64,000 bases of DNA from an uncultured Lachnospiraceae bacterium (GCA_947382625.1 CANDAG010000009.1:1-64000), one strand, 5' to 3'; positions 17,743-27,004 are shown, counted from the first letter of the stretch. Notes: generated by a model from the letters alone, not told the origin. Program-made: numbers and translations.

Positions 17743-17790
17743 TAAACAACCGATACCAGGTCCCACGAACTGTCCTTATGTTAACAAAAG

Positions 17791-17831
17791 GAGCAGGCTT
17801 TTGTGAATCTTAAGCCTGCTCCTTTTTCTTT
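17791..17831 (+). terminator. Dispersed terminator-like hairpin, copy 2
   Basis: GAGCAGGCTT (17791-17800) pairs with AAGCCTGCTC (17812-17821) followed by CTTTTTCTTTT. It ends the sulfatase transcript. Sequence and loop match the element at 5516-5556 apart from one or two bases. Immediately before it lies the short motif TCCTTATGTTAACAAA. Confidence 0.8.
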
Positions 17832-17854
17832 TAAGTCTATAACAATTTAACATA

Positions 17855-18337
17855 TCAAACTACGGAAATCCCATAATCCAGGATCACATTCCCCTTCTCA
17901 TCCGGCGTTGTGAATCCCGGGCAGCTATATCTTTCAAAGCACCAGTCATCTTCCCTGCGTTCAAAACCATAGGCTTTCAGTTCCTCCAGACACCTGTTAT
18001 GTGTATCCATGGTATAAAAATCGCTACTGTTTTCTTTATCATACAGGTAGCACACAGCATAATCCAATGGCGCTATATCCACGTATTCAAAGCCTTCCGG
18101 AGCCTCCGTATCTACCGGGAAAAACATACCTATCCAACGCTCCGGCATGCCGTCTATTACGCGTACCGCACCAATATAAGCGTCTCCGTTAAATGGAAGG
18201 CATTGATTTTTCTCCAATACGGTAAACCAATCGTTTTCCCACCATTCTCCCCAATTCGCACTGCCCTGATATTTCCTGCCGATCAATCGTGCGGCCGGGC
18301 AGCTCTCTTTTTTTACCTCTAAAATTTTTACTGCCAT
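17855..18337 (-). CDS. GyrI-like / effector-binding domain protein
   Basis: 160 residues, a single GyrI-like small-molecule-binding fold: KILEVKKESCPAARLIGRKYQ at the start, MPERWIGMFFPVDTEAPEGFEYVDI in the middle and a CLEELKAYGFERR helix near 120. Stand-alone forms bind hydrophobic drugs or small ligands; there is no DNA-binding domain. AAGGAGGAGTTTAA precedes the ATG. A related domain is fused to an AraC regulator at 19762-20649. Confidence 0.7.
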   Translation of the reverse strand: MAVKILEVKKESCPAARLIGRKYQGSANWGEWWENDWFTVLEKNQCLPFNGDAYIGAVRVIDGMPERWIGMFFPVDTEAPEGFEYVDIAPLDYAVCYLYDKENSSDFYTMDTHNRCLEELKAYGFERREDDWCFERYSCPGFTTPDEKGNVILDYGISVV

Positions 18338-18424
18338 TTAAACTCCTCCTTAGTTATGTTTTGTATCGTTATCTCCGGTTTTAAAAACAGTTTCCGCTAT
18401 ACTCTCACCACGCCAATGAAATCT

Positions 18425-19093
18425 TCAGCCCAACCCGAAATGATCCGCCAGAAGTCCGCATACATATTCCCGGGTATCTTTTCCATCATCTTTACGGGTC
18501 AGGGTAAAAAAACCGCTGTGTGCATATTCATCATAATGCTCTTTACTGTTAATTAGGGCCAGTCCCTTTTTGTAGTTTTCCAGAACAGCCTCCGGATCAT
18601 CACAGCTTTCTATTACCTTAAGAAGAAACTGCTTCTCCGGATCACTGCGGTCAAAGAAACGCTCAACGCTCATAGCTTGCGGTGAAAGCATGACCGCAAC
18701 ATGATCGTAATCTGAAATCTCCTTCAAAACAGGAATGGGAATATTGGTATCTGCAATTACTTTTTGATCCCTCGAAATTGAAATGAGCTCCGCGATCTCA
18801 AATTCTGCCGCTTCTTTTCCCGTGCTGAAGATCCAGCGCTCATATTCTTCCGGGGAACGGGTGACAAATTCCTTCCAGTCCGTCAGCCCTTTCATATAGC
18901 AAAGATCCGGCTGAACATCCGGTTCCGCAATAATATCCGATACTGCAGAATGATAATTTTCACCACAGCAGATCAGGCCGTATTTATCCGCCAGCATTTT
19001 GACCATAGTGGATTTCCCTGCATAAGCCGTACCCGTAATGAAATAAACGTTTCTCAGATAATATTTTAAAATGTTGTTTTCTATTTTCATCAT
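18425..19093 (-). CDS. P-loop NTPase, kinase-like
   Basis: 222 residues. Walker A is TGTAYAGKST near residues 20-29 and a likely Walker B/base is KVIADTNIPI near 107. The helical, acidic remainder resembles small-molecule kinases of the shikimate or nucleotide kinase fold, but I cannot assign a substrate. Starts at an ATG pair after AGAGGGGTT. It lies 27 bp downstream of the GNAT gene and may be co-transcribed with it. Confidence 0.7.
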   Translation of the reverse strand: MMKIENNILKYYLRNVYFITGTAYAGKSTMVKMLADKYGLICCGENYHSAVSDIIAEPDVQPDLCYMKGLTDWKEFVTRSPEEYERWIFSTGKEAAEFEIAELISISRDQKVIADTNIPIPVLKEISDYDHVAVMLSPQAMSVERFFDRSDPEKQFLLKVIESCDDPEAVLENYKKGLALINSKEHYDEYAHSGFFTLTRKDDGKDTREYVCGLLADHFGLG

Positions 19094-19120
19094 AACCCCT
19101 CTAAAGCTGATCGCTTTCTT

Positions 19121-19693
19121 TTATACACCTGTTTCCACAAAATGCTCCTCATAAAGCTCCCAATACTTTTGATAAATTCTGTCTTCCTGTCCGTCAAAAT
19201 TCAGTTGGTACATTCTGAAGGTAACCAAAATATCCTTTGGCTGCCACTGTTCTTTATAGGAGTAACAATATTTCATTCCCAACCGGCACATCACGCTGCC
19301 GCTTCCGGGATTATTTTTGTCGTGAGTAGCCGTAATATAAGGGACACCGTCTTCTTTCAGCAGCCAGGTAAGCGCCCTGCCTGCTTCTGTGGCGATTCCT
19401 CTATGCCAGAATTCTTTGCGGAGCGCATAGCCAAAATCATGGCTGTCATCCATCCCGGCATTTACATACCCGATCGGCTCATCATCTTCTCTCAGACATA
19501 TTGCAAAGCTATATTTGCGATCCTTCCATCGTTTTTCCCAAAAACACCTTGCTTCTTCCCGGTTTCTGATAGGGAACCAGGGTAAAAACCGGTTTACCTC
19601 CTCGTCTTTCAGGAGCAGGTACAAGGCCTCCAGGTCTTTTTCTTCAAATTTTCTTAATATAAGTCTGTCTGTTTTCAGCTTTACTGTATCCAT
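19121..19693 (-). CDS. GNAT N-acetyltransferase, RimJ/RimL-like
   Basis: 190 residues. Begins TDRLILRKFEEKDLEALY, the usual start of ribosomal-protein-type acetyltransferases, with the acetyl-CoA site in FGYALRKEFWHRGIATEAGRAL (about 88-110) and a typical TATHDKNNPGSGSVMCRLGMKY motif. Cytoplasmic; acts on an amine of unknown identity. The C-terminal 30 residues are an acidic tail. Confidence 0.88.
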   Translation of the reverse strand: MDTVKLKTDRLILRKFEEKDLEALYLLLKDEEVNRFLPWFPIRNREEARCFWEKRWKDRKYSFAICLREDDEPIGYVNAGMDDSHDFGYALRKEFWHRGIATEAGRALTWLLKEDGVPYITATHDKNNPGSGSVMCRLGMKYCYSYKEQWQPKDILVTFRMYQLNFDGQEDRIYQKYWELYEEHFVETGV

Positions 19694-19761
19694 GTTCCTG
19701 CTCCTGTCCTTCTATCATACTATTCGCCCTGTTTGGATCCCTGGTTCACCTGACCGAATCT

Positions 19762-20649
19762 TCAGACTTTTTTAACAGGAACCCATAATTCACAAAACAG
19801 ACCTCTTTCCCCTTTTTCAAAGTATATCTCATAGTCCGTATCGTCCGTCTGCGTATAACCTGTCTGGGGCACAAATTCCTTGAAAAACTTACTCCAGGTT
19901 TCACCCAGACAATCCCCGTCAGGGCCAAAGCATTTGAACACTGCATAGTCGGCAGGTTCCGTTTTCCACACAGAATAACCGTTTTGAGTAAAATACTCCA
20001 GATTTGCAGTATCGGTATCCTCATCAATCATAATACCGATCCCGTAATTAAAGTGGGTCTCGCTGTCCTTCACCGGACTGCATAAACCGTACAAGTCTCT
20101 TTTTCCTTCCACACGAAGCAGCTTCACAGGCTCAATAAGGTTTCTGTCATAACATTCTGTCCAAAAATCAGGAATGCTGTGGTCATTGTCATCATTGCTG
20201 ATTTCGTTGGGAAAAGCTCTTACCAATGCAATAAATTTCTGACTCTCTCTGTGTTCAATCCTGTAATCCATAATACTACCACCTTCCAAAGTTATTTTTA
20301 TTACAAGTGGATTAAACAAGTGAAATTTTGCACCTTTTCGTTTAGCCTGACTGGGAGTTGATCCATGAAACCGCGAAAAAGCCTTAGAAAAGCTTTCCGG
20401 CGATTCATAGCCATACTTATATGCTGCATCGGCCACCGAAAGATCCGTTGTCTGCAGATCGCAGGCCGCTAATGTAAGCCGTCGTTTTCTGATATACTCA
20501 TTTGCCGTCATTCCTGTAATAAAACTGAATGTCCGATGAAAATTGTAGCCTGACATATACACACTTTGGGCAACCTCAATATAGTTTATATCCTCAAAGA
20601 TATGTTCTTCCATATAGCATATTGCCTGCTGTATCTGCTGTACCGACAT
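19762..20649 (-). CDS. AraC-family regulator with GyrI-like ligand domain
   Basis: 295 residues from the ATG at 20649, preceded by AAGGGGGAAAACAAG; a longer reading has no binding site. Two helix-turn-helix motifs in residues 8-105 (YIEVAQSVYMSGYNFHRTF and VADAAYKYGYESPESFSKAFSRF) are followed by a GyrI/Rob-type ligand domain from about 130 to the end. Such proteins switch on drug or stress responses when a small molecule binds. TATAAT lies about 25 bp upstream with a weak -35. Confidence 0.88.
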   Translation of the reverse strand: MSVQQIQQAICYMEEHIFEDINYIEVAQSVYMSGYNFHRTFSFITGMTANEYIRKRRLTLAACDLQTTDLSVADAAYKYGYESPESFSKAFSRFHGSTPSQAKRKGAKFHLFNPLVIKITLEGGSIMDYRIEHRESQKFIALVRAFPNEISNDDNDHSIPDFWTECYDRNLIEPVKLLRVEGKRDLYGLCSPVKDSETHFNYGIGIMIDEDTDTANLEYFTQNGYSVWKTEPADYAVFKCFGPDGDCLGETWSKFFKEFVPQTGYTQTDDTDYEIYFEKGERGLFCELWVPVKKV

Positions 20650-20839
20650 CTTGTTTTCCCCCTTGTATGCACTGATTATAGCTGATCCCGCTCTGAAAAT
20701 CCTGTTCTTGTTTGCACTGATTTGTCCCAAAGCTGATAAGCTTCTTTCCTTAGATTCCTTTCAGCACTTCCGACCTGCGTTTGTATTTCATATAGTTAAT
20801 GTTTATCTGTATCCATACATCGGGCGGAGGTCCCAACAA

Positions 20840-21304
20840 CTATTTGGGAATATCCCGATACATACTGTAGACTTTTACCTGAAACTGCTCATTCCCGGGC
20901 ATTCTGCCACAAAGAATTTCCTTTACTGCAAAACCAAAAGATTCATACAGCCTTTTAGCCGGTTCATTTCCAAACAAAGCTTCCACACAGCAAAGCGATC
21001 TTTCTGTATTCAGTGCATGTGCAACCAGTTGTTTTCCAATGCCCTGCCGCATTTTTTCCGGCGAAACATACAGCCATGCCACTTCCTCCTCAGAATAGGC
21101 GCAAAAGCCTGCCACATGATCATCCAACAATGCCACATCGATATGCTTATACTCAAACAGCCCCTCTTTTTCTGCCGCGATCTCCAGCGGCAGGAAAGCC
21201 TCCTTTAACGAAGCATATTCTAATTCCTTCATTCTTGCCGAATCGTGTATCCGGCATATTTCCTCCCAATACCGGGGATCATATTTTTCTATTCTGATAT
21301 TCAT
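20840..21304 (-). CDS. GNAT N-acetyltransferase
   Basis: 154 residues, complete GNAT fold: substrate strand AGFCAYSEEEVAWLYVSPEKM and acetyl-CoA loop RQGIGKQLVAHAL near 92-104, then the FGNEPAKRLYESFGF motif. Cytoplasmic, substrate unknown. Ends 108 bp before the AraC-GyrI gene and starts 26 bp after the DHFR-like gene, so the two may share a transcript. Confidence 0.88.
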   Translation of the reverse strand: MNIRIEKYDPRYWEEICRIHDSARMKELEYASLKEAFLPLEIAAEKEGLFEYKHIDVALLDDHVAGFCAYSEEEVAWLYVSPEKMRQGIGKQLVAHALNTERSLCCVEALFGNEPAKRLYESFGFAVKEILCGRMPGNEQFQVKVYSMYRDIPK

Positions 21305-21330
21305 TATAAGCCGCCTCCTCTAGCTCTTAG

Positions 21331-21861
21331 TTATCTGCGAGTGTAAACCAGATCTGTTATTCCGTTATACGTCTGCGTTCTCTGTAACTTCAGTTTTATT
21401 TCTTTTTCCACGCCTTCAAAAAGCCGGATACCTGCCCCTAAAAGAGTTGGAATAACGGAAATATAGTATTGGTCGATGAGATCCTCGTCCATAAGCTGCC
21501 GGATCAGATTCGCTCCTCCGCAGATCCAGATATCCTTTCCGGCTTCTGTTTTTAGTTTCTTCACTAAACAGGCAGGGCTCTCACGGGTAAAGCGGATCTG
21601 TTCGGAAGAATCCATTTCGTTATGCGTGACCACATAGGTTGTAAAATCACTGTATACCCATTCTGTTGGAGAAAGCTCTGTGGTGACCTGATGATAGGTA
21701 TTCCATCCCATCAAAATTGTATCAATACCTTTCACAAACTCCGAATACACATCAATGTTTTCGCCATCGCTGCCCTGTCCATGCAGCCAGTCAACACTGC
21801 CATTACGATCCGCAATATAACCGTCCAGACTCATTGCAATAAATAAGATGACTTTTCTCAT
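21331..21861 (-). CDS. Dihydrofolate reductase / RibD C-terminal family protein
   Basis: 176 residues from the ATG at 21861 (GGGGGAAAGAAAC upstream); the longer reading to 21903 has no site. Signature VILFIAMSLDGYIADRNGSVDWL at the start and DIWICGGANLIRQLMDEDLIDQYYISVIPTLLGAG near 115-150, the YyaP/YwjB group. NADPH-dependent reductase fold; it is not the housekeeping DHFR and the true substrate is unknown. Confidence 0.9.
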   Translation of the reverse strand: MRKVILFIAMSLDGYIADRNGSVDWLHGQGSDGENIDVYSEFVKGIDTILMGWNTYHQVTTELSPTEWVYSDFTTYVVTHNEMDSSEQIRFTRESPACLVKKLKTEAGKDIWICGGANLIRQLMDEDLIDQYYISVIPTLLGAGIRLFEGVEKEIKLKLQRTQTYNGITDLVYTRR

Positions 21862-22048
21862 GTTTCTTTCCCCCTTCCAAAATGCGAACTGTTCAATTAC
21901 CATTGTACGCAGGTATCATATGAAACTCAATCATAAGTTAAATTTTCCTTTAGAAAACAACCTGCCGGATATGGAATTCCGGAACAATAATTGCTACAAT
22001 AAGATGAAAACGTGGTATTTAAAGTACAATAAGTAAAGAAAGGAAATC

Positions 22049-23161
22049 ATGATGAAATATTGGATAGAACGCTGGTCTCAGCTTAGAAAAAAGGAATTGA
22101 TCTCTTATCCGGATAAATTTCCCATACATGAAACCTATACGGCGATTTGCTCATATGAGGAATTAAAAAGCGGATTTGACAGGCTGCACGAAATATTCAC
22201 CCATTGCTATGAGGATATACTCAGTGATCCCGCAGGTATGATTCTGCCAGTCTACGATATGAATGAATACGATTATTTCTCCAGGGAAGCAAGATCATCA
22301 CGAGAAGAATCCTATAAATATGCGAAGATTTTTTATGTGCTTGGCTACGCAGGCGAGCTGCTGTCAAACAGTGAGCTTCGTATGGAAGCCAATAAACTCA
22401 AAGAACAGTGCAAGACGCTGAAAATCACAAATATCGGCTCATATCTGGAAATACTGCGTAATTACGGAATCGTCACAGATGGACTTACTAACGGCAGGCT
22501 AAAAAGCGGCAGGGATATTATCATTTCGTCTCCTGATAATAAGAATGTGATCACAGTACTGCATATTCTGGCGGCCAAAGCACACAAGACAAACCGATTC
22601 CATGATTTTTGCAGATTGAATTATAAGCTGTTTGAGAGCAATTGGGATACAATAGAATACGGTGGTGATGTTGATTATGTTTCCGATCTGTTTCCTTCCA
22701 GGCAGGACAGGGAAACTGCCCGGTTAATTCATGAGGAGCTGATAAGGCGAAATTACTGTTATAATTTTCAGGACTGGAACGAAGGTCCCCAGATCCGATA
22801 TTACAAAAAAGAAAGCGATCGTAACAGAAATACCAACGCCGATTTCTGGATCACAAGCATAGATACCGAATTTAAGCTTTACTTCCGAATAAAAAATATG
22901 GATCAGGTCCTTGCATACATGAAACAATGTCCTCAAAGCGTTATCGATAATTTTATGAACAGTGACAACGGGTGCGCTAACCGGATTTCGGGAACCTGCG
23001 CTTCAGGAATATCCTATGAGCTTAACGGAAAAACCATATGGCGCTGCGGTTGCTGCAATCCCAATTTTCAGGCAACTCCGGGCATTCAGGATTACTTATA
23101 TTATATCAATGCTGTGGATATGGCGGGTAACAAAAAGAAGCCTGCAATTCCTGTTATCTGA
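22049..23161 (+). CDS. Unrecognised 370-aa protein with C-terminal cysteine cluster
   Basis: 370 residues, ATG at 22049 after AAAGGAAATC. I do not recognise a family. The N-terminal two thirds are charged and probably helical (YDMNEYDYFSREARSSREESYKY; KLKEQCKTLKITNIGSYLEIL). A cluster of cysteines near residues 309-334 (DNGCANR, GTCASG, WRCGCCNP) resembles a metal-binding site. No signal peptide. It is transcribed toward a radical SAM pair and ends 21 bp from the HemN-like gene, so the three genes are convergent. Soluble cytoplasmic location is inferred. Confidence 0.65.
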   Translation: MMKYWIERWSQLRKKELISYPDKFPIHETYTAICSYEELKSGFDRLHEIFTHCYEDILSDPAGMILPVYDMNEYDYFSREARSSREESYKYAKIFYVLGYAGELLSNSELRMEANKLKEQCKTLKITNIGSYLEILRNYGIVTDGLTNGRLKSGRDIIISSPDNKNVITVLHILAAKAHKTNRFHDFCRLNYKLFESNWDTIEYGGDVDYVSDLFPSRQDRETARLIHEELIRRNYCYNFQDWNEGPQIRYYKKESDRNRNTNADFWITSIDTEFKLYFRIKNMDQVLAYMKQCPQSVIDNFMNSDNGCANRISGTCASGISYELNGKTIWRCGCCNPNFQATPGIQDYLYYINAVDMAGNKKKPAIPVI

Positions 23162-23182
23162 CATCGCGCGCCCATCAGCCTT

Positions 23183-24436
23183 TTACAGTTCGATATGTTC
23201 GGGGAACGCTTCTTTTCGCATGATCCCCCACATCTTATCGATATAAGATAATGTATAAAAATTTTCATAGTAGTGATAATAGAAAGCACCTTTAAGCGTC
23301 ATCTCATAAGTACCACCATGTTCATTGATGAAACCCAATCGCTTTGCGATCCAAATTTCAAAGCCATACATTCTTTTCAGTGACACACCAAAGAATTTTT
23401 CAAAATCACCTGCTTTCACTTTTGTGCTGTATGCTGTCCAAAATAACCAGTAAATCATTCTCTGCCGCCTGGTAAAACGAATCGTCAAAGATGTAGGGAG
23501 TTTACCGGAACGAATTCTTTCACAGTAAGACTCCACATCAAAAGTATTGATTTTGAATTGTTCTTTTAACAAACTGGTGGCAGAACAACCGAATCCGAGA
23601 AAATTATCTCTGGTCATCGAGGAGTAGTTTGCATCCGGTTCGCTTGAGAAGGTCCAGATAGAACTGCGTGAATATCCCTTACTCAAACAGTATTTCGTAA
23701 TGGCATCGAGCAATTCTCGTTTTTCTTTCCTGGGCATTGCCGAAACAGGACTTTCTGTAAATGTAAAATCAATAAATGGGTATATAGCAACGTGGTTTGC
23801 CCCTAATGAAAAAGCCTGATCAATATCAGAGCTCAGATCGTCACAGGTTTGTCCGGGCAGCGCAAAGATAAAATCCATAGAAACGGTTTCAAAAGAAACA
23901 GCTGCCAGGGCAGACATCATTGCAGAGGTATCAATCTTCTTTCTACCGAGAATATTTTGATATTTACCGCAGAATGATTGTATGCCGATGCTGATTTTTG
24001 TTACGCCTGCATCCTTCAAAATCTGCAATACTTCCTCGTTCACATTATCGGGGTGAAGCTCCACCCCGATTCCTTCGGTAATGATAAAGTATTCATTAAC
24101 AGCATCTATAATTTCCTTTATGCGCCCAGCCACAAGCGCCGGCGTTCCCCCTCCAAAATACAGGCTGGTTACCGCTTTCTTTTTTGTATGCAGACCGCCT
24201 GTAAGGTGAATTTCCTGAATCAAAGAATCTATGTACCTTTCACATAACTCTTCAGAATACAGTACTTTACAATAAGGGCAAAAATTGCAGATACTTTTGC
24301 AGAAAGGAATGTGAACATATATCCCAAGATTTTCACATTCAGCAAACGGCAGTATCTGATCATATTCATTTTTGAATTTAAATGGCTGCACCGTCCGGGT
24401 AAGCCACATTCTTGTCAAACCTGTAATAAAGCTCAT
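23183..24436 (-). CDS. HemN-like radical SAM protein
   Basis: 417 residues. The Fe-S/SAM motif is CKSICNFC (CxxxCxxC) with a further cysteine two residues on, inside YVHIPFCKSICNFCPYC, the HemN/HemW start. GGGTPALVAG follows near 115 and the C-terminal HemN-type domain ends about residue 400. It could be a coproporphyrinogen oxidase, a HemW-like heme chaperone, or a radical SAM methyltransferase of this branch; no heme genes lie nearby, so I leave it open. Seven bases separate it from the upstream radical SAM gene. Confidence 0.82.
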   Translation of the reverse strand: MSFITGLTRMWLTRTVQPFKFKNEYDQILPFAECENLGIYVHIPFCKSICNFCPYCKVLYSEELCERYIDSLIQEIHLTGGLHTKKKAVTSLYFGGGTPALVAGRIKEIIDAVNEYFIITEGIGVELHPDNVNEEVLQILKDAGVTKISIGIQSFCGKYQNILGRKKIDTSAMMSALAAVSFETVSMDFIFALPGQTCDDLSSDIDQAFSLGANHVAIYPFIDFTFTESPVSAMPRKEKRELLDAITKYCLSKGYSRSSIWTFSSEPDANYSSMTRDNFLGFGCSATSLLKEQFKINTFDVESYCERIRSGKLPTSLTIRFTRRQRMIYWLFWTAYSTKVKAGDFEKFFGVSLKRMYGFEIWIAKRLGFINEHGGTYEMTLKGAFYYHYYENFYTLSYIDKMWGIMRKEAFPEHIEL

Positions 24437-24443
24437 ATTACTC

Positions 24444-25346
24444 CTAAATGTACTTCAAGTATGTATGAAGCATCTCAAAAATTATTTTGGGATTTCCTTT
24501 GAACAAAAGTGTATATTCAGCGACAAAAAAGTATCCGCACTGGTCACAAAGACCGGGCACCTCTATGCAGCGCCCGCAGGTGGACAGTTTTCCGTCTTCC
24601 ATTACGACACACTGATGACAAGGCGTAGGAAAGCTATTTTCAATGAGATATGGAAACGCACTTTTCAGGTTGAACACCGGTGCGCCTTCTTTCATCATTC
24701 GGGCTATTGTATCACAGCACCCGGCCTTCTCATCCCGGCTCAAAGACAGCTCCTTTGTGTCGGGATATGGCGTATGAAAATTGAAAGATACGGCCCGGAC
24801 ATTTTTGGCATCACGAGCGGTTAAACATACATCCCGTACACAATCTTTATTAATTTGATTGATCGCCATGTAAAAGCAGATATTATCTGCGGTAGCGTTT
24901 CCAATGTTTTTCATAATGGTGTCGTAGGTATCACCACGGATTTCATTATGACGATGCTTATCTCCGTCCAGGCTCAACAGAATCAGATCTGCTTCCGGAA
25001 GGTCAATGGGAAATGTACCATTCGTAACTACGTTGACAATAAGGAATCCCATATCTTTTGCTTCGATGACTAAATCCCTCAATGTACGTCCGCCATCGTT
25101 CCAGAGAAACGTTTCACCTCCACAGAAAAATAAAATGCGTACGCCCATGCCGTATAACTGTTTCATTTCCTGACGGATTTGATGATACGGATGAACGATT
25201 GCAGTAATATTATTGACAGAGCAATGCCTGCAATGCAAGTTACATTTATCTGTAACGATCACAGTTCCAAGAATTGGAGATTTCTCTCTGAAAAGGATTG
25301 TTTTGATACCAAAGGCGGCAAAGTGCAAAAAAGATAATAACTTCAT
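24444..25346 (-). CDS. Radical SAM protein with C-terminal Cys-rich tail
   Basis: 300 residues. Radical SAM motif CNLHCRHC near residues 36-43, GGETFLW near 75, and a second set of cysteines at 240-265 (TPCHQCVV, STCGRC, GLCDQCG), likely an auxiliary Fe-S cluster like those of SPASM/twitch proteins. It is shorter than a typical anaerobic sulfatase maturase. It is the first gene of a two-gene operon with the HemN-like protein; the substrate is unknown and no precursor peptide is seen beside it. Confidence 0.8.
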   Translation of the reverse strand: MKLLSFLHFAAFGIKTILFREKSPILGTVIVTDKCNLHCRHCSVNNITAIVHPYHQIRQEMKQLYGMGVRILFFCGGETFLWNDGGRTLRDLVIEAKDMGFLIVNVVTNGTFPIDLPEADLILLSLDGDKHRHNEIRGDTYDTIMKNIGNATADNICFYMAINQINKDCVRDVCLTARDAKNVRAVSFNFHTPYPDTKELSLSRDEKAGCCDTIARMMKEGAPVFNLKSAFPYLIENSFPTPCHQCVVMEDGKLSTCGRCIEVPGLCDQCGYFFVAEYTLLFKGNPKIIFEMLHTYLKYI

Positions 25347-25531
25347 ATTTATACCCCATAATGTTATGCCAGAGCAACAAGTGTGCGTACTTACAATTTT
25401 ATAATACTTACTTTCCTCTGTTATTTCAAGTTAGCAAATGATAGACTTTTTCACGATTGAAGCGTATAATACACGTTGTCGGGCAGGCAACTTTCCTGCA
25501 AATACATATTCCGGAGGCTGGATAAAATCAA

Positions 25532-26533
25532 ATGAAAAGAAAAATAATTGTATGGATTGCGATACTTGGTTTATTGGGAATCTCAGGCTGCGGCAAAGCA
25601 GGACAAGGAATTGAAGAATCAGAAAGTATGCCGATACAGACAGAGTCAGATACAGCGGAAGCTCCGGAGGGTGAATCGCCGGATTTATCTGATTCAGTGT
25701 CTGATCCAATTGTCGAGGAACCATCCGATTCTGCCGGCAGAGAAAACAGTGATACCGAATTGAATGACAAGCTCGAAATGGATTTTACCTATGACTATTC
25801 TGAGGAGATCAGGGCGGATGTTGACCATGTGGTATCAGGCTCTGCTTCCCTGCAGGAAGAATTGGAGAATATCGAGACGGTTATCCAAAAGTATACACCA
25901 TTAGCTGAGTCAGCCCAAACCCAAGGAGAAATGAATGCATCCTCCAGATGGTTTTTCGTAATATGGGATACTGAATTAAATAACCTTTGGAACAGATTCA
26001 GCAATTCTGCCGATCAGCAGACAAAGGAGAATATCCTTATAGAACAAAGAAACTGGATCGACATGAAGGAAGAAGTGACATTAATGAGCATTGGCTCCAG
26101 CGAAGAAAACGGCAGCATATATCCTCTCCTTGTGAATTCTTTTCTGGAGGAGATCACCAAAAACAGAGCTTATGTTCTTGCAAATGAGCTGGCAAAGGTA
26201 AACGGTGAATCCTTTGTCATGCCAGACAGATCAACAAAGTACGGTTTGTTTATAGACAATCAGGGAACCGGCAGCGTATACAGCTCTCTGATCACCCAGC
26301 AGGGACCATCAGGAGATGATGAAGCAATTATCTCTATTTACAGACTGGGGGAAATAAAAGGAACCTTTGTTGACAATGGAAACGGAGAACTGGATTTCAT
26401 ATCATATGATGAAAGTGTAAAAGGAATTATCAAAATTAACGGATGGGACGGCGCAAGCTTCACAGTTACCGAAGCATCAGGAGAGTCTGTTTTCTCCGCA
26501 GGAGAAGAAATCATGTTTCCTTTTGTATTTTGA
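25532..26533 (+). CDS. LprI (DUF1311)-type lipoprotein
   Basis: 333 residues. Lipobox ISGC at Cys20, then an acidic, Ser/Pro/Glu-rich linker (25-85), then a lysozyme-inhibitor LprI/DUF1311 region (about 100-220: DTELNNLWNRF, LIEQRNWIDMKEE) and a C-terminal beta-rich domain (225-333) resembling a ligand- or wall-binding module. Predicted to be anchored on the outer face of the membrane. TATAAT at 25465-25470 may start the transcript. GGAGG lies rather far (14 bases) from the ATG. Confidence 0.75.
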   Translation: MKRKIIVWIAILGLLGISGCGKAGQGIEESESMPIQTESDTAEAPEGESPDLSDSVSDPIVEEPSDSAGRENSDTELNDKLEMDFTYDYSEEIRADVDHVVSGSASLQEELENIETVIQKYTPLAESAQTQGEMNASSRWFFVIWDTELNNLWNRFSNSADQQTKENILIEQRNWIDMKEEVTLMSIGSSEENGSIYPLLVNSFLEEITKNRAYVLANELAKVNGESFVMPDRSTKYGLFIDNQGTGSVYSSLITQQGPSGDDEAIISIYRLGEIKGTFVDNGNGELDFISYDESVKGIIKINGWDGASFTVTEASGESVFSAGEEIMFPFVF

Positions 26534-26558
26534 CAGGTGCGAATAATGTGTGAAACAA

Positions 26559-26776
26559 TTATTTGATCCCCTTGTAGCTATATTGTCGAATGATCTCTCC
26601 TTCTCCTGTTGAATCATGGATTGCCGATAAAGTTACTTCACGGAACTGCAGGCACTTTCTCCACGACCGGCTAATGACTCAGCAACTGTTGAAATCATTT
26701 TAACCTTACCACCTTTTGCAAGTACTTCATTTACTTCATTCAAATTATCATTTTTTACATAAAATACTTTTTCCAT
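26559..26776 (-). pseudogene. Frameshifted small gene, about 72 aa ancestrally
   Basis: The frame from the ATG at 26776, after AAAGGAGTATTTT, reads 47 residues (MEKVFYVKNDNLNEVNEVLA...) and stops at 26633. In another frame of the same strand the sequence continues with good coding sense (REVTLSAIHDSTGEGEI, then IRQYSYKGIK) to a TAA at 26559. Adding one A to the run of three A's near 26657 joins them. Either a real one-base loss or a sequencing error. Family unknown; the ancestral protein is small and soluble. Confidence 0.65.
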
Positions 26777-26904
26777 AAAATACTCCTTTCATTATGATAA
26801 AAATTATATCGCATAACGTATATTTTGTAAACTTACGCAAACATCGATTTTTACAAATTCCGATTGTGATTTGTTGATTTCTAAGGGAAACATTGGCTGT
26901 TATA

Positions 26905-26982
26905 ATGAGGTATGGTGAACTGATGGAAATGCTTTCAAAAAACGATTTAAAAACACCAATGGAAATCAAGAATACAAAATAG
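26905..26982 (+). other. Short open frame beside the nuclease gene, probably a remnant
   Basis: 25 codons (MRYGELMEMLSKNDLKTPME...) just after a TATAAT at 26901-26906. The part ELMEMLSK recurs as KLIEMLSK on the other side of the nuclease gene at 28291-28353. Looks like the first part of a small helix-turn-helix or antitoxin gene that was broken; not likely to be a product by itself. Confidence 0.3.
26918..26941 (+). repeat. Direct repeat flanking the second DUF1016 gene, left copy
   Basis: AACTGATGGAAATGCTTTCA plus four A's; the right copy is at 28302-28325 with one mismatch. The two enclose the nuclease gene and 1.36 kb in all. Confidence 0.6.
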
Positions 26983-27004
26983 TCTACAGCTTGCAGACTA
27001 TTTT
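26976..27004. terminator. Hairpin at the end of the nuclease gene
   Basis: AAAATAGTCT (26976-26985) pairs with AGACTATTTT (26995-27004) with a nine-base loop, overlapping the nuclease stop codon at 26998-27000. Bidirectional shape; serves the leftward nuclease gene and the rightward remnant. Confidence 0.6.

Noticed and set aside
24444..25346. Radical SAM protein considered as the missing sulfatase maturase
   Set aside because: It is shorter than anSME proteins, lies in an operon with a HemN-like protein rather than sulfatases, and its second Cys set does not follow the full two-cluster SPASM pattern.
26748..26969. 73-codon leftward frame near the frameshifted gene
   Set aside because: It overlaps a better frame with a strong ribosome binding site and shows no coding sense.
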